Translations under genes and position numbers: made by a program
The notes under the pieces: model-generated
Told to the model about the DNA's origin: nothing
Seen by the model: the letters and a program-made list of their open reading frames with translations, nothing else
Databases searched by the model: none
Part shown: positions 1 through 11,300 of the stretch, piece after piece
How the letters are laid out: every line of letters begins with the position of its first letter
How positions within the stretch are numbered: position 1 is the stretch's first letter
Assembly (NCBI GenBank): GCA_016508695.1
Contig: VNKQ01000022.1
Location: 62,001-126,000, forward strand
DNA: 64,000 nt
DNA from: Hyphodiscus hymeniophilus
Lineage: Eukaryota; Ascomycota; Leotiomycetes; Helotiales; Hyphodiscaceae
Reading direction: 5' to 3'

Positions 1-725
1 GGGAGTAGGAGGCTGTACGTTCGTGAGGCGAAACTGATATATGCTGCTCAGCGCTTGAGGCCGAGTCAAGAAGACTCCCAATGAAGGTCCTCCGGTTACG
101 CTTCTGTATGCGCTGCGATTCTGGTGCTCTGCGTGGCTGAGTTCCAATATAGTCACTGGATAGATCCGCGTCGGACTGTTCTCCTTCCACGTCGCCTGCA
201 GCGGGCCGACTCCTCAATTCGCTCTGCAGCATAGCTTCCATCCTCTTTAGTCTCTTCTCAAGCTTTTCTACATGCTTGTATCTATCACTACTTAGTCTTG
301 CTGCTTCACGTGATTTCGGATTCAATACGTACCCTGGTGGTCTCCTCGGGCCCTTCTTCGCCTCGATCGGGCTGAAGGTGCAGGGAATATTGTACTTTAT
401 GCATTGGGTACAACTATCTCGGGATAAATCACAACGTATCTTCTTCTTTTTGCATGCATCGCATGCCTGTATGATTGTCAGTTCTGAGCTATACGTAGGA
501 AAGATAGGTGCCAAATACCCTCGTGACCATGACCGCCCTCTTCAATCTAGTTTGGTCCTCCGCCAAAGTTGCTAGATGCGCCATGTCGCTATAAACCAGT
601 GATAAAACCTCACTTGCTTCAACTGGAGATCGACGTACATTGACCGATAGGCATTGACGCATGAAATCCGGCTTAGCGATATCTCTCACGAGTTCCTTAG
701 CATTAAGAGAACGCTTTGATTGCAA
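1..725 (-). CDS. Zn(II)2Cys6 fungal transcription factor, N-terminal part (runs off left edge)
   Basis: This is the N-terminal part of a nuclear binuclear zinc-cluster regulator; its targets cannot be inferred. The exon covering 1-466 encodes a complete cluster with the pattern C-D-A-C-K4-I-R-C-D-(x)5-C-x2-C-(x)5-C, followed by a basic linker and a short heptad stretch (EKLEKRLKRMEAML) typical of the dimerisation region. A 52 bp intron (467-518, donor GTATTT, CTGAC branch site, acceptor ACAG) separates it in frame from an upstream exon (519-725). The start is unsure: the first Met is at 725, but a Met at about 540 would place the cluster within a few residues of the N-terminus, which is common in this family. 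The reading frame is still open at base 1, so the middle homology region and C-terminus lie outside the window. The family assignment is firm; the exon 1 extent is an inference. Confidence 0.85.
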
Positions 726-1011
726 TGATGGACAATTTAAAGAGCTGGGAAATGAAATTGGTAATCCAAAAGCTTGCGGCTTATCTGATCTAATCTATCC
801 CTCCAGCTTAGTCATCGTCTGACGCATGACCGGATTCCAATCGTACCCCGCCCGCATGATCTCTGCCTTGCCAAAAGGAAGGAAGTCTTAGAGCTCAACC
901 ACCACAAGAACATTACTTCAATTCCTGCACGCGCGTTTGATCCCTTTACGACACGTTGACAATCAGAAATAATGCGCCTCTTCCCTAGAACTTTCTGGCC
1001 CACTCTCCACC

Positions 1012-1819
1012 CTAGGCGGAGGGAAAGTGTTTGTATCCCACCCCTTTAACAAAAGTCTGCTGCCAAGGGCCCTGCAACTTCCCCTCCGCAAGATGCGTAT
1101 AGAACTCCCCATGAGCTGCTCCGTCAATTTTGGCGTAGGCGGGTGAGCCGTCGTTATTTCGTTCATCAGCGTAATAGAATCTATAAAGTTCCAGTCAGAC
1201 TACATCATAAGCAAAGGGTGGTTTACATACTTGTATCCTCGATCTTTGTACGCTATGGCTGCAGATTGGATGATGTGCGCTGTCGCTGATTTTCCAACCC
1301 CCGAATTCAATAGCACTGCAATAGTCGTGGTGTTTAATATATTTCCGGTAAAAATGAATGTCTTAGACGCTGTGGGAGAGAGTTGTGCGAAGCCCAAGGC
1401 AGCTTGTTGTGCTGCAACAAAAGCACTGGTTGTGTTGATGTTTAGATCTCGAGTGAAGTTCGCCAAGGGAATAGAGAGGGGATCATTCTTATCGTTTGGT
1501 GGAAGGCCTGCACCAGCTGCTTGACCGTCAGTACAAATGTGCTATGAGTTTCAGATTAGTGGAGGCTGCTCGTACCGTTATAAACAACGACGCTTGGATA
1601 ACCATGTGTATCTTTGAGCTTTGAAAATACGCCGATCACGGACTCTGGATCGGCCAAGTCGATGGGAATATTGATCTGGGTGGCAGTACTTTCTTCCTCC
1701 TTTATCTTTCTAGATGCGCGAGCAACAATGTAGCCTTTTGCAGCAAAGGTCTCAGACACATGGTGCCCAACGTTAGGGCCGAAACCGAGAAGAAGCATGA
1801 CTGGGGATTTTGCTGCCAT
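1012..1819 (-). CDS. Short-chain dehydrogenase/reductase (NAD(P)-binding Rossmann protein)
   Basis: Predicted cytosolic oxidoreductase of the SDR superfamily; substrate unknown. Three exons join cleanly: 1576-1819, 1231-1519 and 1012-1180, with introns of 56 and 50 bp, giving 233 aa. The N-terminus has a beta strand and glycine-rich nucleotide loop (LLLGFGPNVGHHVSETF), an acidic DLADPES region, and a VVVYNAAG stretch matching the SDR NNAG motif. The middle carries a FIFTGN strand and a SATAHIIQSAA helix. The usual YxxxK pair is not obvious: the expected region reads GKSATAHIIQSAA, so the catalytic Tyr may be absent, as in some fungal atypical SDRs. A Met nine codons further upstream (1846) is an alternative start. 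The 3' exon ends at a TAG at 1012-1014. It is transcribed divergently from the epimerase-like gene on the right. Confidence 0.8.
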
Positions 1820-1846
1820 GTTTGGATAGAGGTATTTGAGGTACAC

Positions 1847-2563
1847 AAGGGATTCGAGATGAGATGATGATGTTTGAAAATTAGGTCTTATGTCAGTGCT
1901 CCTATATACACTTTTTTATCCAGAAAACATGCTGTGGCTTTGTCATTCTCAACGTGAGTTGTGTGGCTCTCCGTCTTCCTAACCTCTATTGTTGTCATAT
2001 CTAATCTTCCCGAACGGAGCCTTCGGACCCTCCGGTTCAATTCGAGCCTAGTGAGTACTGTAATTCATCGTCCCATCTGAGATTGCAAGATCGCGGAATC
2101 TCGCTGACGAATTAATCAGCGAATAAGAACCTGCATTTGGCTAAGGTCGACAAGATTGCGGAGAAGCAGACAAGCCACAGAAACAATTCGGAGCGGAGAT
2201 CTCGGATGCTCCGAATGATTGTTGAAAATGAGCCAATCAAATCAGTCAACACCAACAATAAACTCAACGTAGGAATATCTTATGCCATTGACTTAATGAC
2301 CAATGCGAAAATTACCACAATGCGACCTTTCTTGATCTAGAAACATCGCCTTATGGTATCGATGTGTTGGTAAGAATCATGCTTTGCGATCATCCCCAGA
2401 GACAAGAGAACATGTTCCGCGATTGTGAGACGAGAAAGAAAGTATAAGTACAAGATAATTTCTGCTATTCTGTTGTCATTGCCCTTACTGAATACACCCT
2501 ACCTTACACTCATAACACTATCCCTCTCATCGCCCTACTCGGCAATATCAAATTACCGGTACA
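1847..2563. promoter_or_regulatory. Divergent intergenic region, SDR gene / epimerase-like gene
   Basis: About 0.7 kb between two oppositely transcribed oxidoreductase genes, so it should hold both promoters. A CCAAT pentamer is visible at 2233-2237. Small ORFs here have no coding character. Co-regulation of the two genes is possible but not shown by the sequence. Confidence 0.4.
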
Positions 2564-4037
2564 ATGAGCTCAAATATTTTAATCACTGGCGCCGCTGGTT
2601 ACATGTACATCTCATCCAATTTCACCAACACATCAAACGCTAACGACTTACAGCGGTGGCTCAATTATCACAGATTTTCTATCCAGCAGTAGTACAGTGC
2701 TCAAGGAAAGCCGTATCACCGCCGCAGTTCGATCCGATGAGCAAGCCAAACTCCTGTCAGAGTCGGGTATCAGCGTGCTTCAGCTAGAACTCACAGACGA
2801 GAAAGCCGTCGTAGAGAGCCTCGTTAATCATAACAGTGAGTTGGTAATAAGTTCGAAGAGGGAAATCCGTAGCTGATGGGGTTATAGTCAACATCGTGAT
2901 CCACACTGCCAGTTCCCTGGTCCCAACCTTGGCACTTAATCTTCTTGCCGGGCTAGCTGAACAGCAAAAGGCCAGCGGAAGTAGGGCTTACTTCATACAT
3001 GTGAGTTATAGGTTCTTCACATGCAGAGCATGGGCTTCACATTGGTAGGGTACTAACCTTATCATAGACCTCGGGATTGAGTGCATTCTGTCCGGAGACC
3101 GGTTGGCCACAAGGCGTCATGAAAGATTCCGGTCCAATTTTCGAGACTGAGAAGCAATTGGCGGATTCCTTCTCTCTCCGGAAGGTAATACCACCTCTTT
3201 TCCAAACGATATGCGCTGACTCTGACTTCCCAAAGACTGACGTTACCATCACTGAGACTGCTAAAGCACTGGGGGTGACCAGCTTCATAGTCGTACCTTC
3301 CACGGTTTGTAGGGACCCCTACAATAACTCCTGTCTTGATATCTCACCTAGACTAACCATTTTCCCTAGACGGCAAAGGCAAAGGGCAATGGAACCAACT
3401 CTCCGTGATATTCCCAATAGCTGTACAAGCCAGCATCAAACAGAAATCCGTCTCCAAATTCCCTGAGGATGGAGTAAACAAACCTTCAAACGCTTCAACT
3501 CAAGACTGACTCTTTCGTAGAACATTGCAGGCGTACACATCTCCGATTTGACAGAACCATACGGACTGATCGTCAAGAATATCATTCAAGGCTCCGGAGA
3601 TACCATTCCAAATGGAGTGCATGGCCATTATTTCGCGATCGCTCATAAAATGGCATGGTGGGAGACACTGGGCCGTCTCGCGACTGCAATGGAAGCTCGT
3701 GGGCTAGTGGCCAGCTCAGAAACACAGGTTTGGGCCAGCAACGAAGCAGCTGCGGAGGCAACAGGCGTGCCAGAGATCTTTGTTGGAATATTTTTCAATT
3801 CAAAGTAGGTACTCCTCGCTTAGTAGAAAGAGAGCCATAATGGCTGATCGAAAACTTAGCGCGAACATTATTGTGGACAATGCTTTCAAATTGGGGTGGA
3901 ATCCTACATGGGATAAAAATCGCTTCTTTGAGAATATTGATGATGAGGTAGTAAGTGTGCTGGAGCTTGGAAAGGCCAAGAGCAGTCTTATCGACTCCCT
4001 ATTTTTGGCTGCTAAGAATATAAATGGGGAAGAGTAA
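2564..4037 (+). CDS. NAD(P)-binding epimerase/NmrA-like protein, multi-intron; 3' end uncertain
   Basis: Extended-SDR type Rossmann protein, probably a cytosolic epimerase/reductase-like enzyme of unknown substrate. The start MSSNILITGAAGYIGGS contains the extended-SDR GxxGxxG loop; the loop is completed only after splicing a 49 bp intron. Exons: 2564-2604, 2654-2835, 2888-3000, 3068-3184, 3236-3308, 3370-3473 and 3521 onward, all phase-consistent. Other landmarks are VIHTASS, FIHTSG, a STVYGKGKG segment (YGxG after the core beta sheet) and GVHISDL. The seventh exon meets TAG at 3806-3808 (305 aa), yet 3831-4037 is open in another frame and encodes GWNPTWDKNRFFENIDDEV, which looks like the normal family C-terminus. 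A 49 bp intron (3782-3830, weak GTTGGA donor, AAG acceptor) would join them into 365 aa; otherwise the gene carries a 3' frameshift. The NmrA/epimerase class is confident, the terminus is not. Confidence 0.8.
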
Positions 4038-5208
4038 CTAATACTATGGTGGATATACGAAAAGCCCGAGGTCTATAGACAGATAAATCGTATTGAGGAC
4101 ACAAGCATAATGTTTCTCCGATAAAAATCGTGGTATCTACCTTTGAAGGCTTTCTAATTAAAAAACCGGTAAATGGTCTATGACAACCCCCTCTCAGTAT
4201 CCATCGAAATGCTCTTTTAATACCATATAGCCCTTACTGCTTCTACCTCTCGTTCAACTCATACAAGGTTCCAAGAAACCATATCAATCACGTGATACCA
4301 CCTCCTTTGAAAAGGGGTAAACACAACCCCCGGCAACCAACCGACATATTCAGAAACCCATGAAAATGGTAATAGCAATACCTCTGTGCCTCGGTCGCTC
4401 ATCAAGAGTTGTAAACAGTCACAACTTCCAAGTGGTATGTTGCTTCTTTTAACTTCTTTGTTCCTATTGCACAAATGCATCCAGGCTAGGGATTACCTAT
4501 TCTGTCCTTGCAATCCGATTCTTGTCGTGTTTCATTTTGTTGATGTTTCTTGAGTCTTTGTAAGCTAGCACCGTTGCCCAATTATCCACGTTGTGATAAT
4601 ACGGTGCGCACTTGACTGCGTAACTTGACTGGGTGTACTTCAAACCAACAGCCAAGTCTTGCCGTATATCAGAATATTCGCCATCACTTTATCGTATCTA
4701 GTGGAGAGCTAGGGTTATGCTAGTCCTGACCCCTGAGATAACTTCAAAATCAAATGGGTTCATAATTAATTCAGGGCTTCTGGTAGCGAAGTCTCATATC
4801 CAGGAGATCAATGACAACGACTGGCCTGAATGTAATGGTACTCGCATATGGTGGTCACTTTGAAGAAGTAATCCGTTGTTATTTACTCGAGGTTGCGTTC
4901 CAGCTCTCTCGGAGTTCGCCATCTGGAATTTCGTTGTCGAAGGTAATGGTTCTTGGACGGGACACTGATTTCATTTCGCCCATTCAATTTCCAGTCAGTA
5001 TACATTGAGTTCATGCGATTCAGAGCTGATTTGCTATTGATAATGTACGTTCACGTCCAGTAGTCTCAATAAGCCATCTCGAGCACATGCTGGGCAAATT
5101 TCTTCGTCTTCAATCAAGCCATATTTGCCATGGTATAGGACTGGCAATGGATCAACAAAATGATAAGCAAGAGTGCTAGGCGATTCACCATATGGATAGC
5201 TTACCAAT
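4038..5208. other. Intergenic, no supported gene
   Basis: About 1.2 kb between the convergent 3' ends of the epimerase-like gene and the DUF1479 gene. ORFs in it are short, lack family signatures and do not join across plausible introns. I see no tRNA or repeat. Confidence 0.5.
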
Positions 5209-6723
5209 TTAACTCGCAATAATAGCGTTGGCTATCTCGTAGGCTGCACGCTGACCAGCGGTTTTAGCCAAGGTGGTATCAAAAGCATCAAAACCCATCG
5301 CCGTTCGACCTCCCTGGCTAATTGAGCTAACGCTCCCTCGGCCAATATGCTCAACCTCTGCTGGACCCCCAGGGAAATCAGGTGGAGCCCTACCGTCTTC
5401 AAATGCTGACCGTTGTCTGCGTACATAACGAGCGTTCAATTCGCAGAGTGGCAGAGATGGCATATAGAATATACTGCCGTCAATCTTGCCTTTGTGCTCT
5501 GGTTCGACCATGTGTGCCACATCAGCGTGCCAAAATACCAAATCACCGGGTCCCACGGCTGGAATTGGCACGAAAGCTTCCACATCTAAATGTGGGTGTT
5601 CCATCTTTGAGAGCTCTTGTCCTGCTCCCATTGCAGCGCCCTGAAAAATTGGCGAATCATAATCAATCTCCCATTCTCCTATATCATTCTGCTTGACAAA
5701 GGGACGTAGTATAATGTATGCTGTAGACAGAAGAAGGTCTGGCATCACGCAAAGCGTGCCTTCAGTTGGTGCGCAGTGAGATAAGGAGAGCCAGCCCTAT
5801 GACTCGGATTAGTCCTCCTATGAAGTTCGAACATGGAAACAAACTTTCTTGCCTGATATGTTCGAAATACGGAGCAGCCCCCAGGACCATCGTATAAATC
5901 GCTTGTAGCTTCGTGTCGCATGCCTACTTTGAAAGGATCATGCGATTCCCAGTTTCCAGAGAGGATGTTTTTATAGCATTCTCTGTAGTGAGAATCTTCC
6001 CACCTCTCGAGAGAACCCCCATCTAGGTGAGGACCAAGATTAAAGGACTTATCTCCAGGCTGCATATCAATCAATAATGGTCCTACCAGAGTAATTAAGA
6101 ACACTCACAGTACGAATCCGTAATCTGTCTGCGTAAGAGAGCGGCTGTCCTAAGACGATCTCGGCGGCTGGCTCCGCAGACCATACCTTATTCAACGCTG
6201 CCTGGGCTTGGAGGACATTTGAATCAGATCGAGCTTCTAATTGCGCCTTGCTCCAATACAGCTCGTATACCTGAATATCCTTGGCAGGAAATCCACCGGT
6301 AGATGGATTGGCTATCAAGTAATCTTTTACCTGCTGCTTCCAAGCAAGAGCTTTCTGCTCGGGGACTACACCTCTCACAACAAGAGTTCCGCAACTCTTC
6401 AATGCTGCCTCTACAGACTTGGGTAGAATGCCTCCATTTTTGACAATGTCTGAGAACTGGACTTCGGGAACGAGCGTCGTACCCTTTTCTTTTATCTGTG
6501 GAAGGGTATCATTTTCAAATTTATTCAGCAGTCTATGCCATCCGTCTAAGATTGACGTCTCATGTCCTGTTGCAAGTTCCTTCTTGAGAGCTGCAAAGCG
6601 ACTTGGTAATGGTGCAGGGCCTGTAGAAAGGGATGTGAAAGCAGTGCCAATTGATTCTCCCTTTCTATTCTCCGGAGGGTTATGGATTTTTGATCTCCAA
6701 GTTACAGCCGTTAGAGATGCCAT
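5209..6723 (-). CDS. DUF1479 family protein (putative Fe(II)/2-oxoglutarate-type oxygenase)
   Basis: Member of the DUF1479 (YbiU-like) family, widespread in fungi and bacteria; its double-stranded beta-helix fold suggests a non-haem iron oxygenase, but no substrate is known. Three exons: 6109-6723, 5853-6059 and 5209-5796, giving 469 aa. Intron 1 is 49 bp with GTGAGT. Intron 2 (5797-5852) has a GC donor (CAG|GCAAGA) and a normal CATAG acceptor; no GT site restores the frame as well. The family core is clear: RIRTPGDKSFNLGPHLDGGS around residues 202-221 gives an HxD metal pair at about H216/D218, and FWHADVAHMVE near residue 365 could supply the distal His. Start chosen at MASLTAVTW; an in-frame Met 12 codons upstream (6759) is possible. 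Confidence 0.88.
5797..5852 (-). other. Non-canonical GC-AG intron in the DUF1479 gene
   Basis: Reading the minus strand, the exon ends ...CAG and the intron begins GCAAGA and ends CATAG. This join gives VFRTYQ|GWLSLSHCAPTEGTL, in frame on both sides. GCAAG is the usual form of the rare GC donor, so this is a plausible real GC-AG intron of 56 bp rather than an error. Confidence 0.7.
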
Positions 6724-7250
6724 GATCCTTCTCTCTGCAGGGACTTCGTAGTCAGACAATTACTCGGTCATAAGATAAGCCGAAGTGCATACTTATTTGC
6801 TTGAATTGACGCTAATTCAACATTAACGTTACATTGCCGGTCTTATCAACGATAGGCAGAGAGTCCTGCTTTACGATTATTCACGTGTATCTAGAGTGGG
6901 ATGCGCCAGGGTGGGACGGGAGTCCCACTATTGTCCGATTGAAGCCTGGGTTACTAACGGGTCTTGTGACATATTCATTCATTCCATGTCAAACCCCAAA
7001 TTACAGAGTAGAGGTACACCTGTTGTTTGGGACAATCTACTATAGAATTTATGGATCCGATCAATAACGGCTAAAAATCTGCCTCATATTAGTATTGAGA
7101 AGAGCGGAAACGGCCAATCAACAACTAAATGTGGTGTCAATTTTCTAGGCTTGTCTTTAGTCTAATGTAATGTGCACCATATTCCTCTATCCAGTAAACT
7201 TGTCTAGCAACTCCATTTCTCATAAGTCATATCGCTATGGACCTCCGGGT
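6724..7250. other. Intergenic between two minus-strand genes
   Basis: About 0.5 kb holding the 3' flank of one gene... on this strand order it is the promoter side of the DUF1479 gene and the 3' flank of the phosphoesterase gene. No distinct motif stands out apart from one CACGTG near 6883. Confidence 0.4.
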
Positions 7251-8788
7251 CTATATAGGAAAATTGTACGCAGGTTGCTCATAAGCCTCCGGGGGTGGGT
7301 AAATAATGTTGGTCGTGCTAGAGCATGCCAATGCAGCCGTGGTGTTGCCAGGAGCACTGAGATGCAAAGCCTCCAGGCTGGGGAAATTCATTCGGCCTTT
7401 TGCAAGGGCGTCAAGGTCAATGAAATCCAGCATGTCGTTGGCATTGGCGTCACGGAAGGTCTTTGCGGGCAGATTCCATTTTCGCTGGAGCAGGGCTAGG
7501 ACAGACGCGTGGTCGTGAACTTGGTGAACAACGTGATTTTTCTTGGAGAAGGGGGAGATGACCACAGCAGGAACACGGAAACTGTATCGCTTGAAACCAT
7601 CATACTGGAAATAACCCGCTGGTGGGATGGGTGCGATAAAATCAGGGGCCAGAGCTACAGGGGGAGGAACGTGATCGTAGTAACCTCCGTGCTCATCGTA
7701 GTTAATGATGATGAGAGACTTCTTCCAGAGAGGAGATTTGCCCATAGCTTGCACAACACTGGACATAAAAACCTCGCCGTTGACCATATTTTGGGGGTTC
7801 TCTTGCGAATCAAAGGTCCCGTTGACATCTATGAAACTGTACGATGGCAGGGTACCCGCTGCAGCATCAGTGAAAAACTGCTCTCGTACAGCTCCGTTTG
7901 CCTTGGCAGTAGCATTGTCTGCTGGGAAAAGGCGTAGCGTTGCTTCAGCGTCAGGTCTGAACGCGATGTTAGTCTTTCCAGAATGTAGAAGAGTCAGGTA
8001 TGAACCAGTGGGAGGAGGACTTACTGGCCGAAGGATGGTACATAATTCCTCCAGGAGATATTGAACTGATCCAGGGTTTGGAAGAAAGAATTATGCTCCG
8101 GAACGACGGTGCCATTAAGGGACTGCCCCGTGGATGTTATACCCAACGAGGTGCCTCCAATAAGGACCATGCGGTTTGCCCAGGTCTGCCCCGGAATGGA
8201 GCCAAACCAGCGGTCGCAAATCGGGAAGATTTTGCCAATACTGTTCGTGAATGGTAGTTGGTTGGGCGTCATGTAGCCCATAGAGATAGTTTTGTTTCCA
8301 TTGGGTTGGTTTCCATTAGCTAGGACGAAGCCACTGTTGGAGCCATTGTTCATCTGCAAATGGGTACTGCCCCAGTTCTGAGTTGGACCGTCCACGCTGG
8401 CTTCACGCATACAAGTCATGGGCATCGGGTAGGAGTGGAGAAAGGTCCCATTCGCAAATGCATTGACTGGTGATGGTTTGCCTGTGCACTCGTCCAGAGG
8501 AAGACCGTCTACATCAGGACGGTCGAGCATGCCCCAGATGTTGTCGAAGGAGTGGTTCTCCATCATGAGCATGACGATATGCTCAATTCCAGGAAGCAGA
8601 TCGGTTCCGGCTGGTTTTTCGGGGACAGGGAGAGAGCCGGGTAGTCTCAGGTCAGCCGGCTTCTTGCCCAAGACCTCCAAAGCGGCTACCATTTCGGGAT
8701 CGAGCGAGGGACCGCAAGGCGCGGTGGGATGGCTAGTAGCCATGCCCACAAGGGCCAGCATGACAGCCGGATTGAGAAGGTGCATCAT
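7251..8788 (-). CDS. Secreted phosphoesterase family protein (phospholipase C / acid phosphatase type)
   Basis: Predicted secreted hydrolase of the phosphoesterase family (PF04185), which includes non-specific phospholipases C and acid phosphatases; likely releases phosphate from phosphoesters outside the cell. Exons 8025-8788 and 7251-7956, separated by a 68 bp intron (GTAAGT, CTGAC, TTCAG), give 489 aa. Residues 1-19 form a signal peptide (hydrophobic AVMLALVGMATSHP). Family motifs: HIVMLMMENHSFDNIWG (Glu-Asn metal ligands) near residue 73-88, NYDEHGGYYDHVPPP in the C-terminal half, RVPAVVISPFS and HDHASVL (metal-site His/Asp). Several N-x-S/T sites fit a glycoprotein. Which substrate class it uses cannot be decided from sequence. 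The first of two adjacent ATGs (8788) is taken as start. Upstream CACGTG sites suggest control by a PHO4/NUC-1-type phosphate regulator. Confidence 0.9.
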
Positions 8789-11300
8789 GGTGTGTGTGAC
8801 TAAACAAGACCAAGATACCAAAGAGAGAGAGAAGAGGCTCGGAGGTAATGAGTACCAGATAGATACAGCTGCTACGAGTGGCCCAGTCGCCAGCTTTATA
8901 CATGGCAAAAAGGGCAGCAACTGCTCTCACTCACCCACTCAACCCATTCTTGAAGACATACAAACGGGTAGCTAAGCATGAAAGTGCTCCCACCTTCTCC
9001 TGCAACGGAAGTTGACATCCTTCATATTCATACAGGACTTCGTCCATTCCAGCCATCTCCTCCTCAGATCTCACTGCCATAGAGCCCACGTGCGCTCCTT
9101 CGCAGTTGTTGGCGGGGCAGGACGGTCGCTGGAACCAGGGTAGGGCAGAGAGCAGGCAGCTTTTTTCGTTAACTGTACCTGGTCGTGCCTGGCGACCCAC
9201 GGGTGTTGATTGGTAGAATAGATGATCTGCAAATGCAGTATTCTTCTAGAAGCTGAAGGTCAAGGATTTTGCGGTTGAAGGACCAGCGGCCAACCAAGTA
9301 CTAGTAATAGGTCATCGAATAAGAGCCTCGCAAGGTGCCACGCATGGCACGTGTAGGCCGGCTGTCCCATTTCTGTCCCGTTACTTTCCAACCGAGGACG
9401 CGAGATGGTAGCGACCAACAACTCAGCGTTCGTGGAAGTGGTGGAGTCGGCACTTGTATATTCAGATGAATTACAGCGTTCGTCAAATCATCACGATGCG
9501 ACAGCGAGTAGAAGAAACGGCGACGCAACTCGGCCAATCACAGCGAACACCGCTGCACACGTGCTGTCCAAATCAACACTGAGCCAATGCCAACCCCTGG
9601 GATTCTATCCCCGTAGAGCACAGGAATTCTTTGACCTTGTCGATACTACCCCAACGCAACTGAGCGATGTAAGACGACGCGGCGGAGGTGGATTTGTACA
9701 GAGAAACAAGAAGAACGAGAAAAAGAATGAAACGAGCAACCATAATGATCTGACCGCATCTGGCTGATGTCCTAGACTCAGTAGATGTCCATGGGCCATA
9801 GCAAACGTGGGCCTCATGAGCCATCATGATCACTTTTCTACCCTTCCAATCCGTATCGTCTTGATTGGATTCCCGAGGAAGAAGTGGGATGGGCAAAACT
9901 CAGTTTGTCGTCTTCCGAGTCGCGAAAAATATCCATCGAGACGCTCGCAGGGGAGAGTGGTGGGCAAGAGATCGTAATTGTATGCCTCGTAGGATGACTC
10001 GCAGTGTTTCCTGGGGTGCTGGTCCGTTGTGCCGGGGCGCACCCGGGCAAGGAATAAAGAATAAAGATGAATACTCGAGTAGCAAGTGTCATTGGGTGGC
10101 GAGCTTAGCGAGGCACGTGATCGTCTCCGCCATATTTATTTACACGAGTACTGTTAATATAGCTCAGACTGTCTTTGAAGTATGTAACTTTTGCAAGGCT
10201 ATGCGATTACTAGGTTATCAGGTATTGGAACTGACACAAGGTAGCGTAGGAGGTCACGTGATAACAGTGTCTTCACGTCACCCCTGAGCCTCGACTTAGC
10301 TCTTTCGCAACTGCAGCATTTTGAGATTATGATGGCAATCAGACCATAAAACTTCTTATCCATTGAAGTAGGATGAAACTATGCCAGCAGGCACTGTCAG
10401 AAGCGGAGGATATGCAAATATGGATAATGGGTGTAGTTACTGCCTTCGATGCCCGAAAGGAATTGTTTACATATATAGACTTTAAGTCGAGGAATATTGT
10501 TTTGGCGCTCACATCTAGAGACAATGCTCTGTCATAGACAGTGTCCATATTCTCTACCCCGTGCTACCTGACATTGTCAGAGATCCCGTATGCGCAAGGG
10601 CTTACTGATTTGTTGTTGGCTAATGTACTTGATCATAGTTGATCATAAGCTCTATCCGCCTCTCTTTCGATTGAACGTCGTGGAGTCGACAGAGTAAAAC
10701 TCTAGAGACCAGTGTATTTGGTCACTGCAATATCATTGCACAATGCACTCGTTGATAGGATCGCAATCGTGTCAGGTAAGCTATGCCGAGAAGGAGTGGA
10801 TTTACTCTACCGAAATTAAAATTCCCAGCCGAGATTTGTCTATTTCCCTTTTGGGGTCTTGCTCCTATTCCAAGTGAGTAGGCGAAGTCAGCGCTCAGTT
10901 GGAGGGTAAACGTCCAGCCAATGGCGGGGAATCATTCGTCTTAGGCCAATCGGCAGCTGTGGGCAGTGGCTGAGTCGGCACTGCTATCGACCGAGAGCAC
11001 GCCGTAAGCGCGATCTTAAAATAGGAGCCCTGCTTAGAAGCGTCAGCCGCTCGGGTATGCGCAGTTTGCCGATGGCTTGTTCTCGGGTAACTTCTATTAT
11101 TGCCAATCTGCCATAGCCATGGAGAATATATAAGTATTAATCGAAGCTCTCAGGATGTCTCCCTCTTCACTATCAACACACAGAATAACTATCAAACCAA
11201 GCATTCTCCTACTCTACAGACAAGCATCCATTTCCTTTCCATCTTCTTCAAAGACCCTTTTTAATCTTTCGAAATCGATCATCAGCTTTCATCATCCAAA
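8789..11300. promoter_or_regulatory. 2.5 kb intergenic region with five CACGTG sites and a downstream TATA box
   Basis: No ORF here has family features or splice partners. CACGTG hexamers lie at 9087-9092, 9348-9353, 9558-9563, 10114-10119 and 10255-10260, all on the upstream side of the phosphoesterase gene. CCAAT boxes at 10918-10922 and 10946-10950 and a TATATAAG at 11127-11134 sit on the side of the secreted-protein gene at 11301. Confidence 0.55.
11127..11134 (+). promoter_or_regulatory. TATA box of the secreted two-domain protein gene
   Basis: TATATAAG about 170 bp before the ATG at 11301, followed by a CT/CA-rich leader without ATG. Strong TATA boxes are typical of highly expressed secreted-protein genes. 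Confidence 0.6.

Noticed and set aside
9405..9767. 120-codon ORF on the plus strand
   Set aside because: Composition is not coding-like, an equally long ORF lies opposite, and it sits in the probable promoter with CACGTG sites.
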